A DNA stretch of 42,788 nt from Anaerolineales bacterium (GCA_020060465.1 JAGVAD010000002.1:1-42788), one strand, 5' to 3'; positions 15,137 through 23,925 are shown, counted from the stretch's first letter. A program made the numbers and translations. Notes: generated by a model from the sequence alone, not told the origin.

Positions 15137-17089
15137 ATGAAGGATACCCAAAAAGCAGGCGTTTTCTCGATTGGCCTGGTGCGCGGTTTGATCGCTATGC
15201 TGATCGGTTTTCTGACCGGCGCAGCGTTTGTCAGCCTGATTCGCCTGATCTTGGGCTTATCGGTGTGGACCTGGAATCCATCAGGCAACCAGTTTGGTTT
15301 CGCCGAGTCAGCCTGGGTGGTTGGCGCCATTTTCGGCGCCATCGCCTTTATGCTGGGCGTAGGCGTACTTAGCGATTGGCTGAAATGGATGAACGGTCAG
15401 CAAACCGCTGAACACCCTGCGGATGCCTTTGCTTCGGGTTGGAAGCGATACTTAAGCGTCTCTTTTGATCACAAGGCAATCGGCGTCCAATATGGCGTCA
15501 CATCTATTGTGGTGATAGGGCTGGCCGGGATCTTCGCCCTCATCTTCCGCACCGAGTTAGCTCAACCTGGAATGCAATTGCTCACCCTGGAGCGATACAA
15601 CACAATCATGAGCCTGCACGGTATTGTGATGATTGTAGGCATCCTGCTGGGCGTCGGGGCCATGTCCAATTATTTGGTGCCGCTGATGATTGGCGCAAAT
15701 GACATGGCTTTTCCGCGCCTGAATGCATTCGCCTACTGGATCAACGTCCCGGCGGCGGTTATCCTGTTAAGTAGCTATTTCTTAGGCGGGTTCGATACCG
15801 GCTGGACGGGCTACCCGCCGTTGAGCGCCAAAGCGCCGTTGGGTATGGATATGTTCTTTCTGGGGGTGTATTTTGCCGGTCTCTCCTCCATACTTGGTTC
15901 GCTTAACGTGATTGCCACCACCATCCGCTTGCGCGCCAAAGGCATGCACTATTTTCGAATGCCAATCTTCGTCTGGACTGCATTAGCCACTGCAGTGATT
16001 GGATTGACCGCCACCCAGTTAATTGGCCTCTCTTTCCAAATGGTGTTGTTCGAGCGGGTGTTTGGTATGGGTTTCTTTGCGCCGGATAAGGGCGGCAACC
16101 CGATCTTATTCCAGCACCTGTTCTGGTTTTATTCACACCCCGCCGTCTATGTATTTGTGCTTACCGGTCTGGGGGTCATCAGTGAGCTGTTGCCCGTCTT
16201 TGCCCGCAAGCCCCTGTTCGGCTATCGTTGGGTGGCATTGTCATCTTTTGGCATCGCTTTGGTAGGCTTTTTGGTTTGGGCGCATCACATGTTCACCAGC
16301 GGCATGTCGCCCTATCTGCGCATCCCATTCATGTATAGCACATTGCTGGTGGCGGTGCCAACCGGCGTAAAATTTTTCAGTTGGGTGGCAACCATCTGGG
16401 AAGGCAAGCTCTCCTTTGAAACACCCATGTTGTTTGTGCTGGGAGCAATCTCCATCTTCTTACTTGGGGGTTTAAGCGGTCCTCCCAATGCCACCGTTGC
16501 CACCGATCTGCATCTGCAAGACACGTATTGGATTGTGGGTCACTTCCATGCTACGATGTTCGGCGGGTTTGTCTTTCCATTTTTCGCCGCCATATACTAT
16601 TGGTTCCCCAAGATAACCGGGCGGATGTACAACGAAAAACTGGGCAAACTGCATTTCTTCTTGATGCTGCCTGGTTTTTACATTCAATCGCTGAGCCAAA
16701 TGCAGGCTGGTCTGCTGGGTATGCGCCGGCGCATTGGCGACTATGACCCGGCATTAGGGATCAATCTCCAGCAGTTGCTGATTACCATTGCCGCCTTTGT
16801 GATTTTTTTCTCGGTGGTCATTGCCGTAGTCAACCTGATTTACAGCGCGCGGCGCGGACCCATCGCGGCCAGCAACCCCTGGCGCTCGCGCTCACCTGAA
16901 TTTATGCTTCCCTCGCCTATTCCACAACACAATTACGAACACGCCTTCGAAGTGGTGGGCGAACCTTACGATTATGGGATCGCCGGCGCTTACGTGAGCA
17001 TTGATCCCGACCGATATATCGCGAAAGAAGAGGAGCAACCGGCGGCTGGCGGCGCAGTCACCAGTCCAACGGGAGCAACTACAGACTGA
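15137..17089 (+). CDS. coxA: Cytochrome c oxidase subunit I, A2-type heme-copper oxidase
   Basis: Catalytic subunit that reduces O2 at the heme a3-CuB site and pumps protons. Motifs are SLHGIVMIV (low-spin heme His), YSHPAVY with H334 and Y338 (CuB ligand His and crosslinking Tyr), the CuB pair H383-H384 in WAHHMF, TGVKFFSW with the K-channel Lys, and HFHAT with H469 and H471 (heme a3 and heme a). The tyrosine-serine YSHPAVY in place of the Glu-containing HPEVY is the hallmark of A2-type oxidases. The N-terminus has an extra ~90 residues with two hydrophobic segments before the conserved SFDHKAIG start. GGAGG lies 8 nt before the ATG, 30 nt after coxB. Confidence 0.96.
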   Translation: MKDTQKAGVFSIGLVRGLIAMLIGFLTGAAFVSLIRLILGLSVWTWNPSGNQFGFAESAWVVGAIFGAIAFMLGVGVLSDWLKWMNGQQTAEHPADAFASGWKRYLSVSFDHKAIGVQYGVTSIVVIGLAGIFALIFRTELAQPGMQLLTLERYNTIMSLHGIVMIVGILLGVGAMSNYLVPLMIGANDMAFPRLNAFAYWINVPAAVILLSSYFLGGFDTGWTGYPPLSAKAPLGMDMFFLGVYFAGLSSILGSLNVIATTIRLRAKGMHYFRMPIFVWTALATAVIGLTATQLIGLSFQMVLFERVFGMGFFAPDKGGNPILFQHLFWFYSHPAVYVFVLTGLGVISELLPVFARKPLFGYRWVALSSFGIALVGFLVWAHHMFTSGMSPYLRIPFMYSTLLVAVPTGVKFFSWVATIWEGKLSFETPMLFVLGAISIFLLGGLSGPPNATVATDLHLQDTYWIVGHFHATMFGGFVFPFFAAIYYWFPKITGRMYNEKLGKLHFFLMLPGFYIQSLSQMQAGLLGMRRRIGDYDPALGINLQQLLITIAAFVIFFSVVIAVVNLIYSARRGPIAASNPWRSRSPEFMLPSPIPQHNYEHAFEVVGEPYDYGIAGAYVSIDPDRYIAKEEEQPAAGGAVTSPTGATTD

Positions 17090-17146
17090 GGCAACCGCCC
17101 GCATCTTCGAGCGCAAATTCGAACAGGCTGTGAAGGAGTAACGCTT

Positions 17147-17365
17147 ATGAACGAAGAACAAAAAACTATGGCTTTGCAAGTCGGCGTAACCGTGTTGATT
17201 CTCCTGGCCGCGATGACCATCGGCGAGTATTTTATTGGTCTGTTTGCGCCTTACTGGTGGGCGCCATTGATGGCCATTGCCTTGCTAAAAGCCTTTTATA
17301 TCGTCCGTGATTACATGCACATTGGCCGCGTGTTTGCCGGCGACGAAGCTGAGGAGCATTCATGA
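17147..17365 (+). CDS. Cytochrome c oxidase subunit IV family protein
   Basis: Small 72-residue membrane protein with two hydrophobic helices (about 9-29 and 34-51), ending KAFYIVRDYMHIG, a pattern found in prokaryotic subunit IV (CtaF/CoxD-like) proteins. It likely stabilises the CoxA/CoxB/CoxC complex. AAGGAG lies 8 nt before the ATG, and the stop overlaps the coxC start by an ATGA, so the two are translationally coupled. The name rests on position and topology as well as sequence. Confidence 0.85.
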   Translation: MNEEQKTMALQVGVTVLILLAAMTIGEYFIGLFAPYWWAPLMAIALLKAFYIVRDYMHIGRVFAGDEAEEHS

Positions 17366-17940
17366 GCACTGGGACGCTATCAATTGCAGATTACCACAAG
17401 AAAACGGTCACCAACCGTTTGGGGTTATGGTTATTCATCGTATCCGATGCGTTTGTATTCGCCGGGCTATTTATTGCTCGCTTCTACCTGTATGGTGCTG
17501 GCGTGCGCCCGGAGTTGAGCCAGATCGTCGGTCTGATTGTAACTTCTATCCTGGTATTGAGCAGTTTCTTTGCCAACCGCGGCGAGGTGTCCATGGCTTA
17601 CGGCGATACAAAGGGATATTTCCGCAACACCTTGATCACCATTATCTTGGGCATCGCGTTTTTAATCGGCGTGGTTGGCGTGGAATGGCAAATTGCCCCT
17701 TATGGGCCAGATCATGACGCGCTGTGGTCGCTGTTCTACACGATGACCGGTTTTCATGCCTTTCACGTCCTTACCGGGGTGATTTTCTTGGTTATCGTCT
17801 ATCGCAACGCCCGCAAGGGTTTATACACCGCCGAACGCCATTTTCCGGTGGAAGCAGCGGCGGTTTACTGGCACTTCGTGGATGTTGTGTGGGTCTTCTT
17901 CTACCCTGCGCTGTATCTGATTGGTTTGCCGCCCATCTAA
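17362..17940 (+). CDS. coxC: Cytochrome c oxidase subunit III
   Basis: 192-residue membrane subunit with five predicted helices, the short bacterial form. Landmarks are LGLWLFIVSDAFVFAGLF at the N-terminus, SILVLSSFF, the FYTMTGFHAFHVLTGVIFL block with the conserved histidines, and the C-terminal VYWHFVDVVWVFFYPALYL. It helps maintain proton uptake and stability of subunit I. Its ATG overlaps the stop of the subunit IV gene. A 40-nt hairpin (17957-17996) separates it from sco. Confidence 0.95.
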   Translation: MSTGTLSIADYHKKTVTNRLGLWLFIVSDAFVFAGLFIARFYLYGAGVRPELSQIVGLIVTSILVLSSFFANRGEVSMAYGDTKGYFRNTLITIILGIAFLIGVVGVEWQIAPYGPDHDALWSLFYTMTGFHAFHVLTGVIFLVIVYRNARKGLYTAERHFPVEAAAVYWHFVDVVWVFFYPALYLIGLPPI

Positions 17941-17956
17941 GTCACAAGGATCAGCA

Positions 17957-17996
17957 TGGCGGTTTGGGTTCGCAATTTTGCAAACCTAAACCGCCA
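17957..17996 (+). terminator. Large hairpin between coxC and sco, without a T-run
   Basis: TGGCGGTTT (17957-17965) pairs with AAACCGCCA (17988-17996), and inner GGTT/AACC and GCAA/TTGC pairs extend the stem around single mismatches. No T-run follows on the plus strand, so it is more likely an mRNA-stabilising or attenuating structure between coxC and sco than a strong terminator. Confidence 0.5.
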
Positions 17997-18085
17997 AACC
18001 GACAACCCGGCTGAAAGACTCAACGAATAACAAGTCTGATCTATCGAACACAGGCGCAATAACAAGCAATGAAAGTAAATATGAG

Positions 18086-18691
18086 ATGAACAAAAATGGG
18101 CTGTTTTGGTTTGGGGCGGTTATTGGGTTGGCGTTGATTCTAGGAGGCGCGTGGTTTGCGGTCAGCCAAAATTACCGATTCAAAGGCGTTGTCATAGACC
18201 CGCCTGTTCCAGCGTCGGATTTTGCCCTGCAAGACCAGCACGGAAATATCTACCGCTTGAGTGAGCAACGCGGCAAGATCGTGCTGATCTTCTTTGGCTA
18301 TACCAACTGCCCCGATGTTTGTCCGATCACGCTCTCAGAATTCAAACGCATCAAAGCGCTGCTGACCGACCAGGCCGACCGCGTGGAATTTGTGTTCATC
18401 ACGGTTGACCCTCAGCGCGACACAGTCGAACGCCTGGCGCAATACTTGCCCAATTTCGATCCTCAATTCATTGGCTTGACGGCAGATCAGGCAACGCTCG
18501 AAGTGGTCTGGAAGGCATACGGCGTTTATCAGCAAAAGCAAGATACCGGAAGCGCAGCGGGCTACCTGGTAGATCATTCCGCCCGCACGTACTTAATTGA
18601 TCAGCAAGGGAACTGGCGCATCAATTATCCTTATGGCATGGCGTCGGAAAAAATCGTCCAGGATTTGCGCTATCTTTTGAAAAAGCAATAG
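18086..18691 (+). CDS. SCO1/SenC/PrrC-family copper chaperone for CuA assembly
   Basis: Membrane-anchored thioredoxin-fold protein, 201 aa, that delivers copper to, or reduces, the CuA site of CoxB. One N-terminal TM segment (about 5-27) leaves the domain outside. The copper ligands are C75 and C79 in NCPDVCP and H164 in VDHSARTYL. VFITVDPQRDTVERLAQYL is the typical SCO helix region. It lies 145 nt after coxC and 18 nt before the cupredoxin-like gene, inside the assembly part of the operon. The ribosome binding site is weak. Confidence 0.93.
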   Translation: MNKNGLFWFGAVIGLALILGGAWFAVSQNYRFKGVVIDPPVPASDFALQDQHGNIYRLSEQRGKIVLIFFGYTNCPDVCPITLSEFKRIKALLTDQADRVEFVFITVDPQRDTVERLAQYLPNFDPQFIGLTADQATLEVVWKAYGVYQQKQDTGSAAGYLVDHSARTYLIDQQGNWRINYPYGMASEKIVQDLRYLLKKQ

Positions 18692-18709
18692 CCGGCGGAG
18701 CATTCATCC

Positions 18710-19234
18710 ATGATTAAGAAATTTGCTTCCGAACGACCCTTTTTGACTCGTCTGGTGATCATCTCAGCATTGTCCTTAATTTTCACATTGTTGTTCAATG
18801 AAGCAACTTACCTGATGCAAAAAGACGCCAGTGACCGCGCTCCTCAGACGATCACCCTGGTGATTCCAGATGGCGCAGCCAGGCAAATCGAAGCTGGAGA
18901 ACCTGTACCATCCATCCCAGAAGAGATGGTTTTTGTAGTTGGAGATGTGTTAGAGGTCAAAAACGAGGACTCGGTCAGCCATCAGCTTGGACCGATCTGG
19001 GTACCGCCCGGCTCATCCGGTCGTTTGGTTATGGAACAGGCCGAAAAATTATCTCTGAACTGTTCTTTTCAATCCAACCAATTCTTAGGGCTGGATGTGC
19101 GTCCGGCGACAAATTTAAACACCCGCCTGATTGCGTTGTTCCTGACGACGCCAACGCTGGCAGTTTTGATTTTCCTGTATAGCCTGGCGGCTTATCCCAT
19201 TCGTTCCTCTGGCGCGAAGAAGGCGAGTGCATGA
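18710..19234 (+). CDS. Two-TM membrane protein with a cupredoxin-like external domain
   Basis: 174 residues, not assigned to a named family. Hydrophobic helices at about 12-30 and 142-162 flank an external domain of about 110 residues. That domain has the cupredoxin strand pattern (MVFVVGDVLEVKNEDSVSHQLGPIWVPPG, then LSLNCSFQ). H91 and C118 are at positions where type-1 copper proteins have His and Cys, but the usual second His and Met after the Cys are absent. Copper binding is therefore uncertain. It lies between sco and surf1 and its stop overlaps the surf1 ATG, so a role in oxidase copper or heme assembly is likely but inferred. Confidence 0.7.
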   Translation: MIKKFASERPFLTRLVIISALSLIFTLLFNEATYLMQKDASDRAPQTITLVIPDGAARQIEAGEPVPSIPEEMVFVVGDVLEVKNEDSVSHQLGPIWVPPGSSGRLVMEQAEKLSLNCSFQSNQFLGLDVRPATNLNTRLIALFLTTPTLAVLIFLYSLAAYPIRSSGAKKASA

Positions 19235-20070
19235 AAGAATTATTGCGCATGTTCAGCCGACGCTGGCGGCTGGCTACTCTGCTAGTCATAGCCGGAGCAG
19301 GGCTATGTGTACGTCTAGGCATCTGGCAACTTGATCGTCTGGAACAGCGCCGCGCTTTCAACAGCCGTGTCCAGGCGCAGCTCGATCAACCACCGCTGAC
19401 GCTGAGCGGCGACGCGCTTCAGCAAGACCTTTATCACATGGAATACCGCCAGGTGGTTGTGCGCGGCAAATATGACCACTCCCAAGAAATAGCCTTGAGC
19501 AATCAATATTGGGAAAACCAATGGGGAGTTCATCTGATCACCCCACTGATCATCTCTGGCGAGCAGCAAGCGATCCTGATAGATCGCGGCTGGATACCAG
19601 GGGCGGAATATCAATCACAAGATTGGTCAAAATATCATGAGCCAGGCGAGGTGATCGTGCACGGTGTCCTGCGACGTCCCCTATCGAAGGCGGAGATGGG
19701 CGGGCGCACCGATCCTACGCTATCCCCTGGCGAGGCGCTGCGAAAAACATGGAACTTCGTCAATATTGAACAGCTTGCGCGTCAGATCTCTTATCCCCTC
19801 CTTCCGGCTTACATCCAGCAGGCTCCTGATCCAGCATGGAGCGGTCTGCCGTATCGCAGCCAACCAGAGTTGGAACTGAGCGAAGGACCGCACATGAGCT
19901 ACGCTTTGCAGTGGTTCACTTTCGCAATCTTGTTAGTCGCTGGCTATCCATTCTTTATACGGCGTCAAGAGCGCAACACTCTATCCAGAAGAAGCGAACA
20001 ACCCTCGCTGCCTGGCTCATCAGACGAAATCCAGCATAGAGGCAGAGTTCACCAGGGAACAACCCGATGA
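19231..20070 (+). CDS. SURF1-family oxidase assembly protein
   Basis: 279 aa with the SURF1 layout: an N-terminal TM helix (about 13-31) leading to LGIWQLDRLEQRRAFN, an external domain containing YRQVVVRGKYD, GVHLITPLII, ILIDRGWIPG and GVLRRP, and a C-terminal TM (about 227-247) preceded by HMSYALQWFTFA. SURF1 helps insert heme a into subunit I. Its ATG overlaps the previous stop, and its own stop overlaps the next ATG, giving tight translational coupling with the heme A synthase gene. Confidence 0.93.
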   Translation: MKELLRMFSRRWRLATLLVIAGAGLCVRLGIWQLDRLEQRRAFNSRVQAQLDQPPLTLSGDALQQDLYHMEYRQVVVRGKYDHSQEIALSNQYWENQWGVHLITPLIISGEQQAILIDRGWIPGAEYQSQDWSKYHEPGEVIVHGVLRRPLSKAEMGGRTDPTLSPGEALRKTWNFVNIEQLARQISYPLLPAYIQQAPDPAWSGLPYRSQPELELSEGPHMSYALQWFTFAILLVAGYPFFIRRQERNTLSRRSEQPSLPGSSDEIQHRGRVHQGTTR

Positions 20071-21878
20071 TGCATTCAAGCAGACGCTTTATCCCATACA
20101 ATTCAGGTTTTCGCTTTGTGATTCTGACCAGCGCCATTCTGGTCTTTGTTCTCATCGTCTCCGGCGGCGTCGTCAGCGCAACGAATTCTGCTGGCGCTTG
20201 CCCAGATTGGCCGACCTGTCTGGGGAAATGGACGCCTCCATTCAATCAAAGCCCGTTGATAGACTATGCGCATCGAGCAATCACGCTGAGCGCCGCTCCT
20301 TTTTTGTTCGCATCTGCGATGCTGGCATGGAAAGAGCGCCGCCGCTCGATGCTGATATTGGCCTCAACCATCATTGCGCTGGTGCTGTTCATCGTCCAAA
20401 TCGGTCTGGGCGCGCTCGTCGCTCGTTCAGCGCTATCTGGCATTCGCCCCTGGTTGACGCCAATCCATTTGATGCTTTCTTTATTCACCCTGACTACCAC
20501 CCTGGTCGCTTCGGCATTAACATTTTACCCGGTCGGGATAACCCTCAAATTCCTTTCCCCCTTTTCCCGCCTTTCTCTCGCCTCGGTGGGCATGATGTTT
20601 CTTTTACTGGTCAGCGGAGCAACGGCAAAGGTCGTTGGTGTGGACGCCGCCTGCGCTTCCTGGCCATTATGCGACGCCGCTTCCCTTCTCACCCATTTTC
20701 ATGCCTTGTTTCATCTAGGGCATCGCCTGGTCGTGGCTGCATCTGCTCTGGTTATGCTGATCCTCTTCATCCAGGCCTGGCGCACGCAACGCAGTCAGAC
20801 GCCCATTCTGGTGGCGACCACCGCAGCAACAACGCTTTTCTTCGCCCAGGCGCTGTTGGGAGCTAAGATGGTGGAGGGTTTTCCGGCTTATTTACTTAGC
20901 TTGCATCAGGTTACTGCAACGGCTGTTTGGGGCGCTTTGGTCGTTCAATTGGTCGCAGTTGGAGCAGCGGCGCGCTCCACCGCGGACGAGCGAAACGAGG
21001 CGGCAAGCGCCGTTGGCCGAAAAGGGTTGGCGCGCGATCTGTTGATGCTCACCAAACCCATCGTCGTCGCCTTGCTTTTGGTAACTACCTTTGCCGGTAT
21101 GGTCATCGGCGCGCAGGCATGGCCTACCTTCTCTCTCGCTTTCTGGACATTGCTGGGCGGCTTTCTGGCAGCAGGCGGCTCTGGCGCCATCAATCAGTTC
21201 ATTGACCGCGAGGACGACCTTCGAATGCAGCGCACACAAAAGCGTCCCATCCCATCTGGTCGTCTCACACCTGCTGAGGGGCTGGCTTTTGGCGTGGGCA
21301 TTGCGCTGGCTTCGTTTTACCTGATGACCGCGATGGTCAATTTTCTGGCTGCGCTGCTCAGCCTGGCCGGGATTATCTATTACGTTCTGCTATATAGCAT
21401 CTTCCTCAAGAAAACCACCGTTCAGAACATTGTCATCGGCGGCGGCGCGGGTGCAATTCCGCCACTGGTGGGCTGGGCGGCTGCCACTGGCGGTCTGAAT
21501 GTTCCAGCGCTATTCCTGTTCGCGATTGTCTTCATGTGGACGCCGCCGCATTTCTGGGCATTAGCTTTGGTGCGCCGCAACGACTACGCCCGCGCTGGCG
21601 TACCTATGCTGCCTGTAGTGCGCGGCGAAGTTGAAACCCGCTGGCAGATTTTTCTATACACCGTTGAGCTGGTAGTCATCACCCTCCTCCTGCCACTATT
21701 TGGCCTGGGAGGCGGCGTTTATCTGGTTGGGGCAGCCATGTTGGGCGGCTGGTTACTGCTGGCGGCCTGGAAGGTGTGGAAAACAGGCGGCAACAAGGCA
21801 GCATGGAAGATGTATCGTTTTTCCAGCATGTACCTGGCTTTCCTCTTCGTTGTGCTGATGATTGACCGGTTGATCTAA
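20067..21878 (+). CDS. Fused heme A synthase (CtaA/COX15) and heme O synthase (CtaB)
   Basis: One 603-residue membrane polypeptide carrying both steps from heme b to heme A. Residues 1-300 are CtaA-like: eight hydrophobic helices and conserved His in DYAHRAIT, HLGHRLVV and LHQVTATAVWG. Cysteine pairs in ACPDWPTCLG and ACASWPLC resemble Bacillus-type CtaA. Residues about 325-603 are CtaB, a UbiA-type farnesyltransferase. They have the prenyl diphosphate motif NQFIDREDD starting at N376, followed by RPIPSGRLTP, and a second acidic region FMWTPPHFWALALVRRNDYARAGVPMLP. The product is heme A for the upstream coxA. The gene ends the operon and is followed by a strong hairpin. Confidence 0.95.
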   Translation: MMHSSRRFIPYNSGFRFVILTSAILVFVLIVSGGVVSATNSAGACPDWPTCLGKWTPPFNQSPLIDYAHRAITLSAAPFLFASAMLAWKERRRSMLILASTIIALVLFIVQIGLGALVARSALSGIRPWLTPIHLMLSLFTLTTTLVASALTFYPVGITLKFLSPFSRLSLASVGMMFLLLVSGATAKVVGVDAACASWPLCDAASLLTHFHALFHLGHRLVVAASALVMLILFIQAWRTQRSQTPILVATTAATTLFFAQALLGAKMVEGFPAYLLSLHQVTATAVWGALVVQLVAVGAAARSTADERNEAASAVGRKGLARDLLMLTKPIVVALLLVTTFAGMVIGAQAWPTFSLAFWTLLGGFLAAGGSGAINQFIDREDDLRMQRTQKRPIPSGRLTPAEGLAFGVGIALASFYLMTAMVNFLAALLSLAGIIYYVLLYSIFLKKTTVQNIVIGGGAGAIPPLVGWAAATGGLNVPALFLFAIVFMWTPPHFWALALVRRNDYARAGVPMLPVVRGEVETRWQIFLYTVELVVITLLLPLFGLGGGVYLVGAAMLGGWLLLAAWKVWKTGGNKAAWKMYRFSSMYLAFLFVVLMIDRLI

Positions 21879-21904
21879 ACCAACTCTGTTGATAAAAACC
21901 AAAC

Positions 21905-21938
21905 GCCTGGCGTATTTTCGCCAGGCTGTTATTTTATT
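21905..21938. terminator. Bidirectional terminator between ctaA-ctaB and the L,D-transpeptidase gene
   Basis: GCCTGGCG (21905-21912) and CGCCAGGC (21919-21926) form a perfect 8-bp stem with a 6-nt loop. T-rich tracts follow on both strands (TGTTATTTTATT on plus; GTTTGGTTTTT on minus). It separates convergent genes. Confidence 0.85.
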
Positions 21939-21951
21939 GCCGCACATTCAA

Positions 21952-23067
21952 TCAATAAACGATTACGGTTGTGCCGTTGCCGGTTTTTTCCCAATCGCGC
22001 GAGCTATTTATTTTTGTTGGATCGAACACTGGTGTACTCCAGCGAAATAGCCAAAGGGCGTCCTCATTGCGCATGTTCACACAGCCGTGGCTCATCTGCA
22101 AGCCAAAATTGTTGTGCCAATAAGTGCCGTGCAAAGCATAGCCGCCTGGGCTGCGGAAGAAGCTTGTCCAGGGGACGCCTGGCAGGGTAAATCCGCCGTT
22201 TTCTTCCACTTCCGGCCCGCCAGCTACGCTGCCCATGTGCTTGGAGGGCATCTTAGAATAGATCACAAACTTACCTTTCGGTGTCTCAGTTGGCAGATCA
22301 TCTTCTCCCAGGCGTGGATTGGGGATGCCGGATGAGATGCGTGCAGTGTAGATCACCTGATCATATTCAAAAGCGCGCAGGGTCTGTTCTTTTAGGGAAA
22401 CTTCGATGCGCTTCTTTTCGGGCGGCACATCTAGTGAAATCGGCGACCACTCTTCCGGGGATAGGATGCGCAGATGTTCAGCGGGAGCATAATAGACCTC
22501 CGAATCGCTCAACTCGCTGGTTATCTGATACCATAAATGACCATCCGGCCCCACCTCGACGCCAGTGACCCAATGAGTGGATGAATAATACAACCGCGAA
22601 CCGCGCCAGCGAATCCATTCACCCTGGCGAGTCTTCTGATAGGCAGTCGTGTAAGGAACGGTGACCTCGCATAAATGACCTGCCGAAGTCATATACGGCG
22701 AAGGTTCATTCAAACGAATTTCCACGATTTGCAAGTGAGCGCTATGAATGTAGCCTCCCCAGACGCGATACCACAATGTGTTATAGAATTTCGGCGCGTC
22801 GGGCGGATTTAGCTCATCATAGATATGAATGATCTGATCGCGGAAGCGATTGCCAACAATTGGCGCGTCGTCTCTGGGGCGTGCGCGCACATCCACCTGG
22901 CGGCTGGCGACTCTTGCTAACCGACCCTGCGGTTGCTCCGGCTGGCGAGGAAAATCCGGACTGTAAGGAATTGGCGCGGCGAGGCGCTCCCAACGGCGAA
23001 AACCCAATCCGCCTAACGCCAGCCCGCTAAGTTTGATAAAATCCCTACGTGATAAAAAACCCGGCAT
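21952..23067 (-). CDS. Tat-exported L,D-transpeptidase (YkuD domain)
   Basis: 371-residue cell-wall enzyme that forms or exchanges 3-3 peptide crosslinks or attaches proteins to peptidoglycan. The N-terminus has a twin-arginine signal: SRRDFIKLSG followed by a hydrophobic stretch, an unusual export route for this family. A long central region (about 40-230) contains a repeat-like SH3/RVDVRARP part. The YkuD domain at the C-terminus has HGTYWHN and SHGCVNMRN with the catalytic C329. The ATG at 23067 is preferred because the protein then begins directly with the Tat signal; a start 57 nt upstream would overlap the divergent ABC gene's promoter region. The terminator at 21905-21938 follows. Confidence 0.9.
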   Translation of the reverse strand: MPGFLSRRDFIKLSGLALGGLGFRRWERLAAPIPYSPDFPRQPEQPQGRLARVASRQVDVRARPRDDAPIVGNRFRDQIIHIYDELNPPDAPKFYNTLWYRVWGGYIHSAHLQIVEIRLNEPSPYMTSAGHLCEVTVPYTTAYQKTRQGEWIRWRGSRLYYSSTHWVTGVEVGPDGHLWYQITSELSDSEVYYAPAEHLRILSPEEWSPISLDVPPEKKRIEVSLKEQTLRAFEYDQVIYTARISSGIPNPRLGEDDLPTETPKGKFVIYSKMPSKHMGSVAGGPEVEENGGFTLPGVPWTSFFRSPGGYALHGTYWHNNFGLQMSHGCVNMRNEDALWLFRWSTPVFDPTKINSSRDWEKTGNGTTVIVY

Positions 23068-23145
23068 CGTATCTATCGTACTGGACAAAAACCACAGTCC
23101 CGTTGTATCATGAGTTCTGAACATTGTACGTTATCCAACCACAAT

Positions 23146-23925
23146 ATGTCAACTCATATTCCCTTCATCAAAACGCAGCATTTGGTTAAAAAGTTTGGCG
23201 ATAAAATCGCCGTCAATGATGTCAATTTAGAAGTCTTTGGCGGCGAGATTTTTGGTTTTCTCGGTCCCAATGGCGCTGGAAAAACCACCACGATCAAAAT
23301 GATTGTTGGCTTGCTCCAACCCACTTCCGGCAGAGTCAAGGTCGGCGGCTATGATGTGTTGACACACGCCGGGCAAGCCAAGTCCATCTGCGGATATGTG
23401 CCAGATACGCCAAACCTGTACGCCAAATTGACCGGCCGTGAGCTGCTGCGCTTTGTGGGCGACCTATACGGAATGCCACGCCAGCAAATCGAGCGTCGGA
23501 TCGAAGAGTTGCTGCGGCTGTTCGACCTGGTGCAAGCTGGCGACGACACCATCGACTCTTACAGCCACGGTATGCAACAGAAAATCGCCCTGGCGGCAGC
23601 CCTGGTGCACGATCCAAAGGTATTGGTATTGGATGAGCCAACCATAGGTTTGGATCCCAAATCAGCGCGATTGATCAAAGACATCCTGCGCCAGATGGCT
23701 GAGCGCGGTGCAGCGGTGTTCCTCTCCACCCACATTCTGGAGATCGCCGAGCGCATGTGCGACCGCATCGGTATTATCCATCAAGGGCAGGTCATCGCGG
23801 TAGGGACGATGGAAGAATTGCGCAAACTGCGCGGCATAGGCAGCGGTTCAATCAGCCTGGAGGATATCTTCCTCAGTTTGACTGGCGGCACCGAATACGC
23901 CGAAATCGCTGAGGTCTTGAAATGA
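23146..23925 (+). CDS. ABC transporter ATP-binding protein (ABC-2 type exporter)
   Basis: ATPase of an ABC exporter, 259 aa. Walker A GPNGAGKTT at 40-48, Q-loop region GYVPDTPNLYAKLTG, signature YSHGMQQKIALAAALVHDP, Walker B VLVLDEPTIGLDP and H-loop STHILE are all intact. It pairs with the overlapping permease gene. An in-frame ATG 36 nt upstream is the alternative start; neither has a clear ribosome binding site. The substrate is unknown: sequence order fits the broad ABC-2 exporter class that moves drugs, polysaccharides or peptides. Confidence 0.9.
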   Translation: MSTHIPFIKTQHLVKKFGDKIAVNDVNLEVFGGEIFGFLGPNGAGKTTTIKMIVGLLQPTSGRVKVGGYDVLTHAGQAKSICGYVPDTPNLYAKLTGRELLRFVGDLYGMPRQQIERRIEELLRLFDLVQAGDDTIDSYSHGMQQKIALAAALVHDPKVLVLDEPTIGLDPKSARLIKDILRQMAERGAAVFLSTHILEIAERMCDRIGIIHQGQVIAVGTMEELRKLRGIGSGSISLEDIFLSLTGGTEYAEIAEVLK

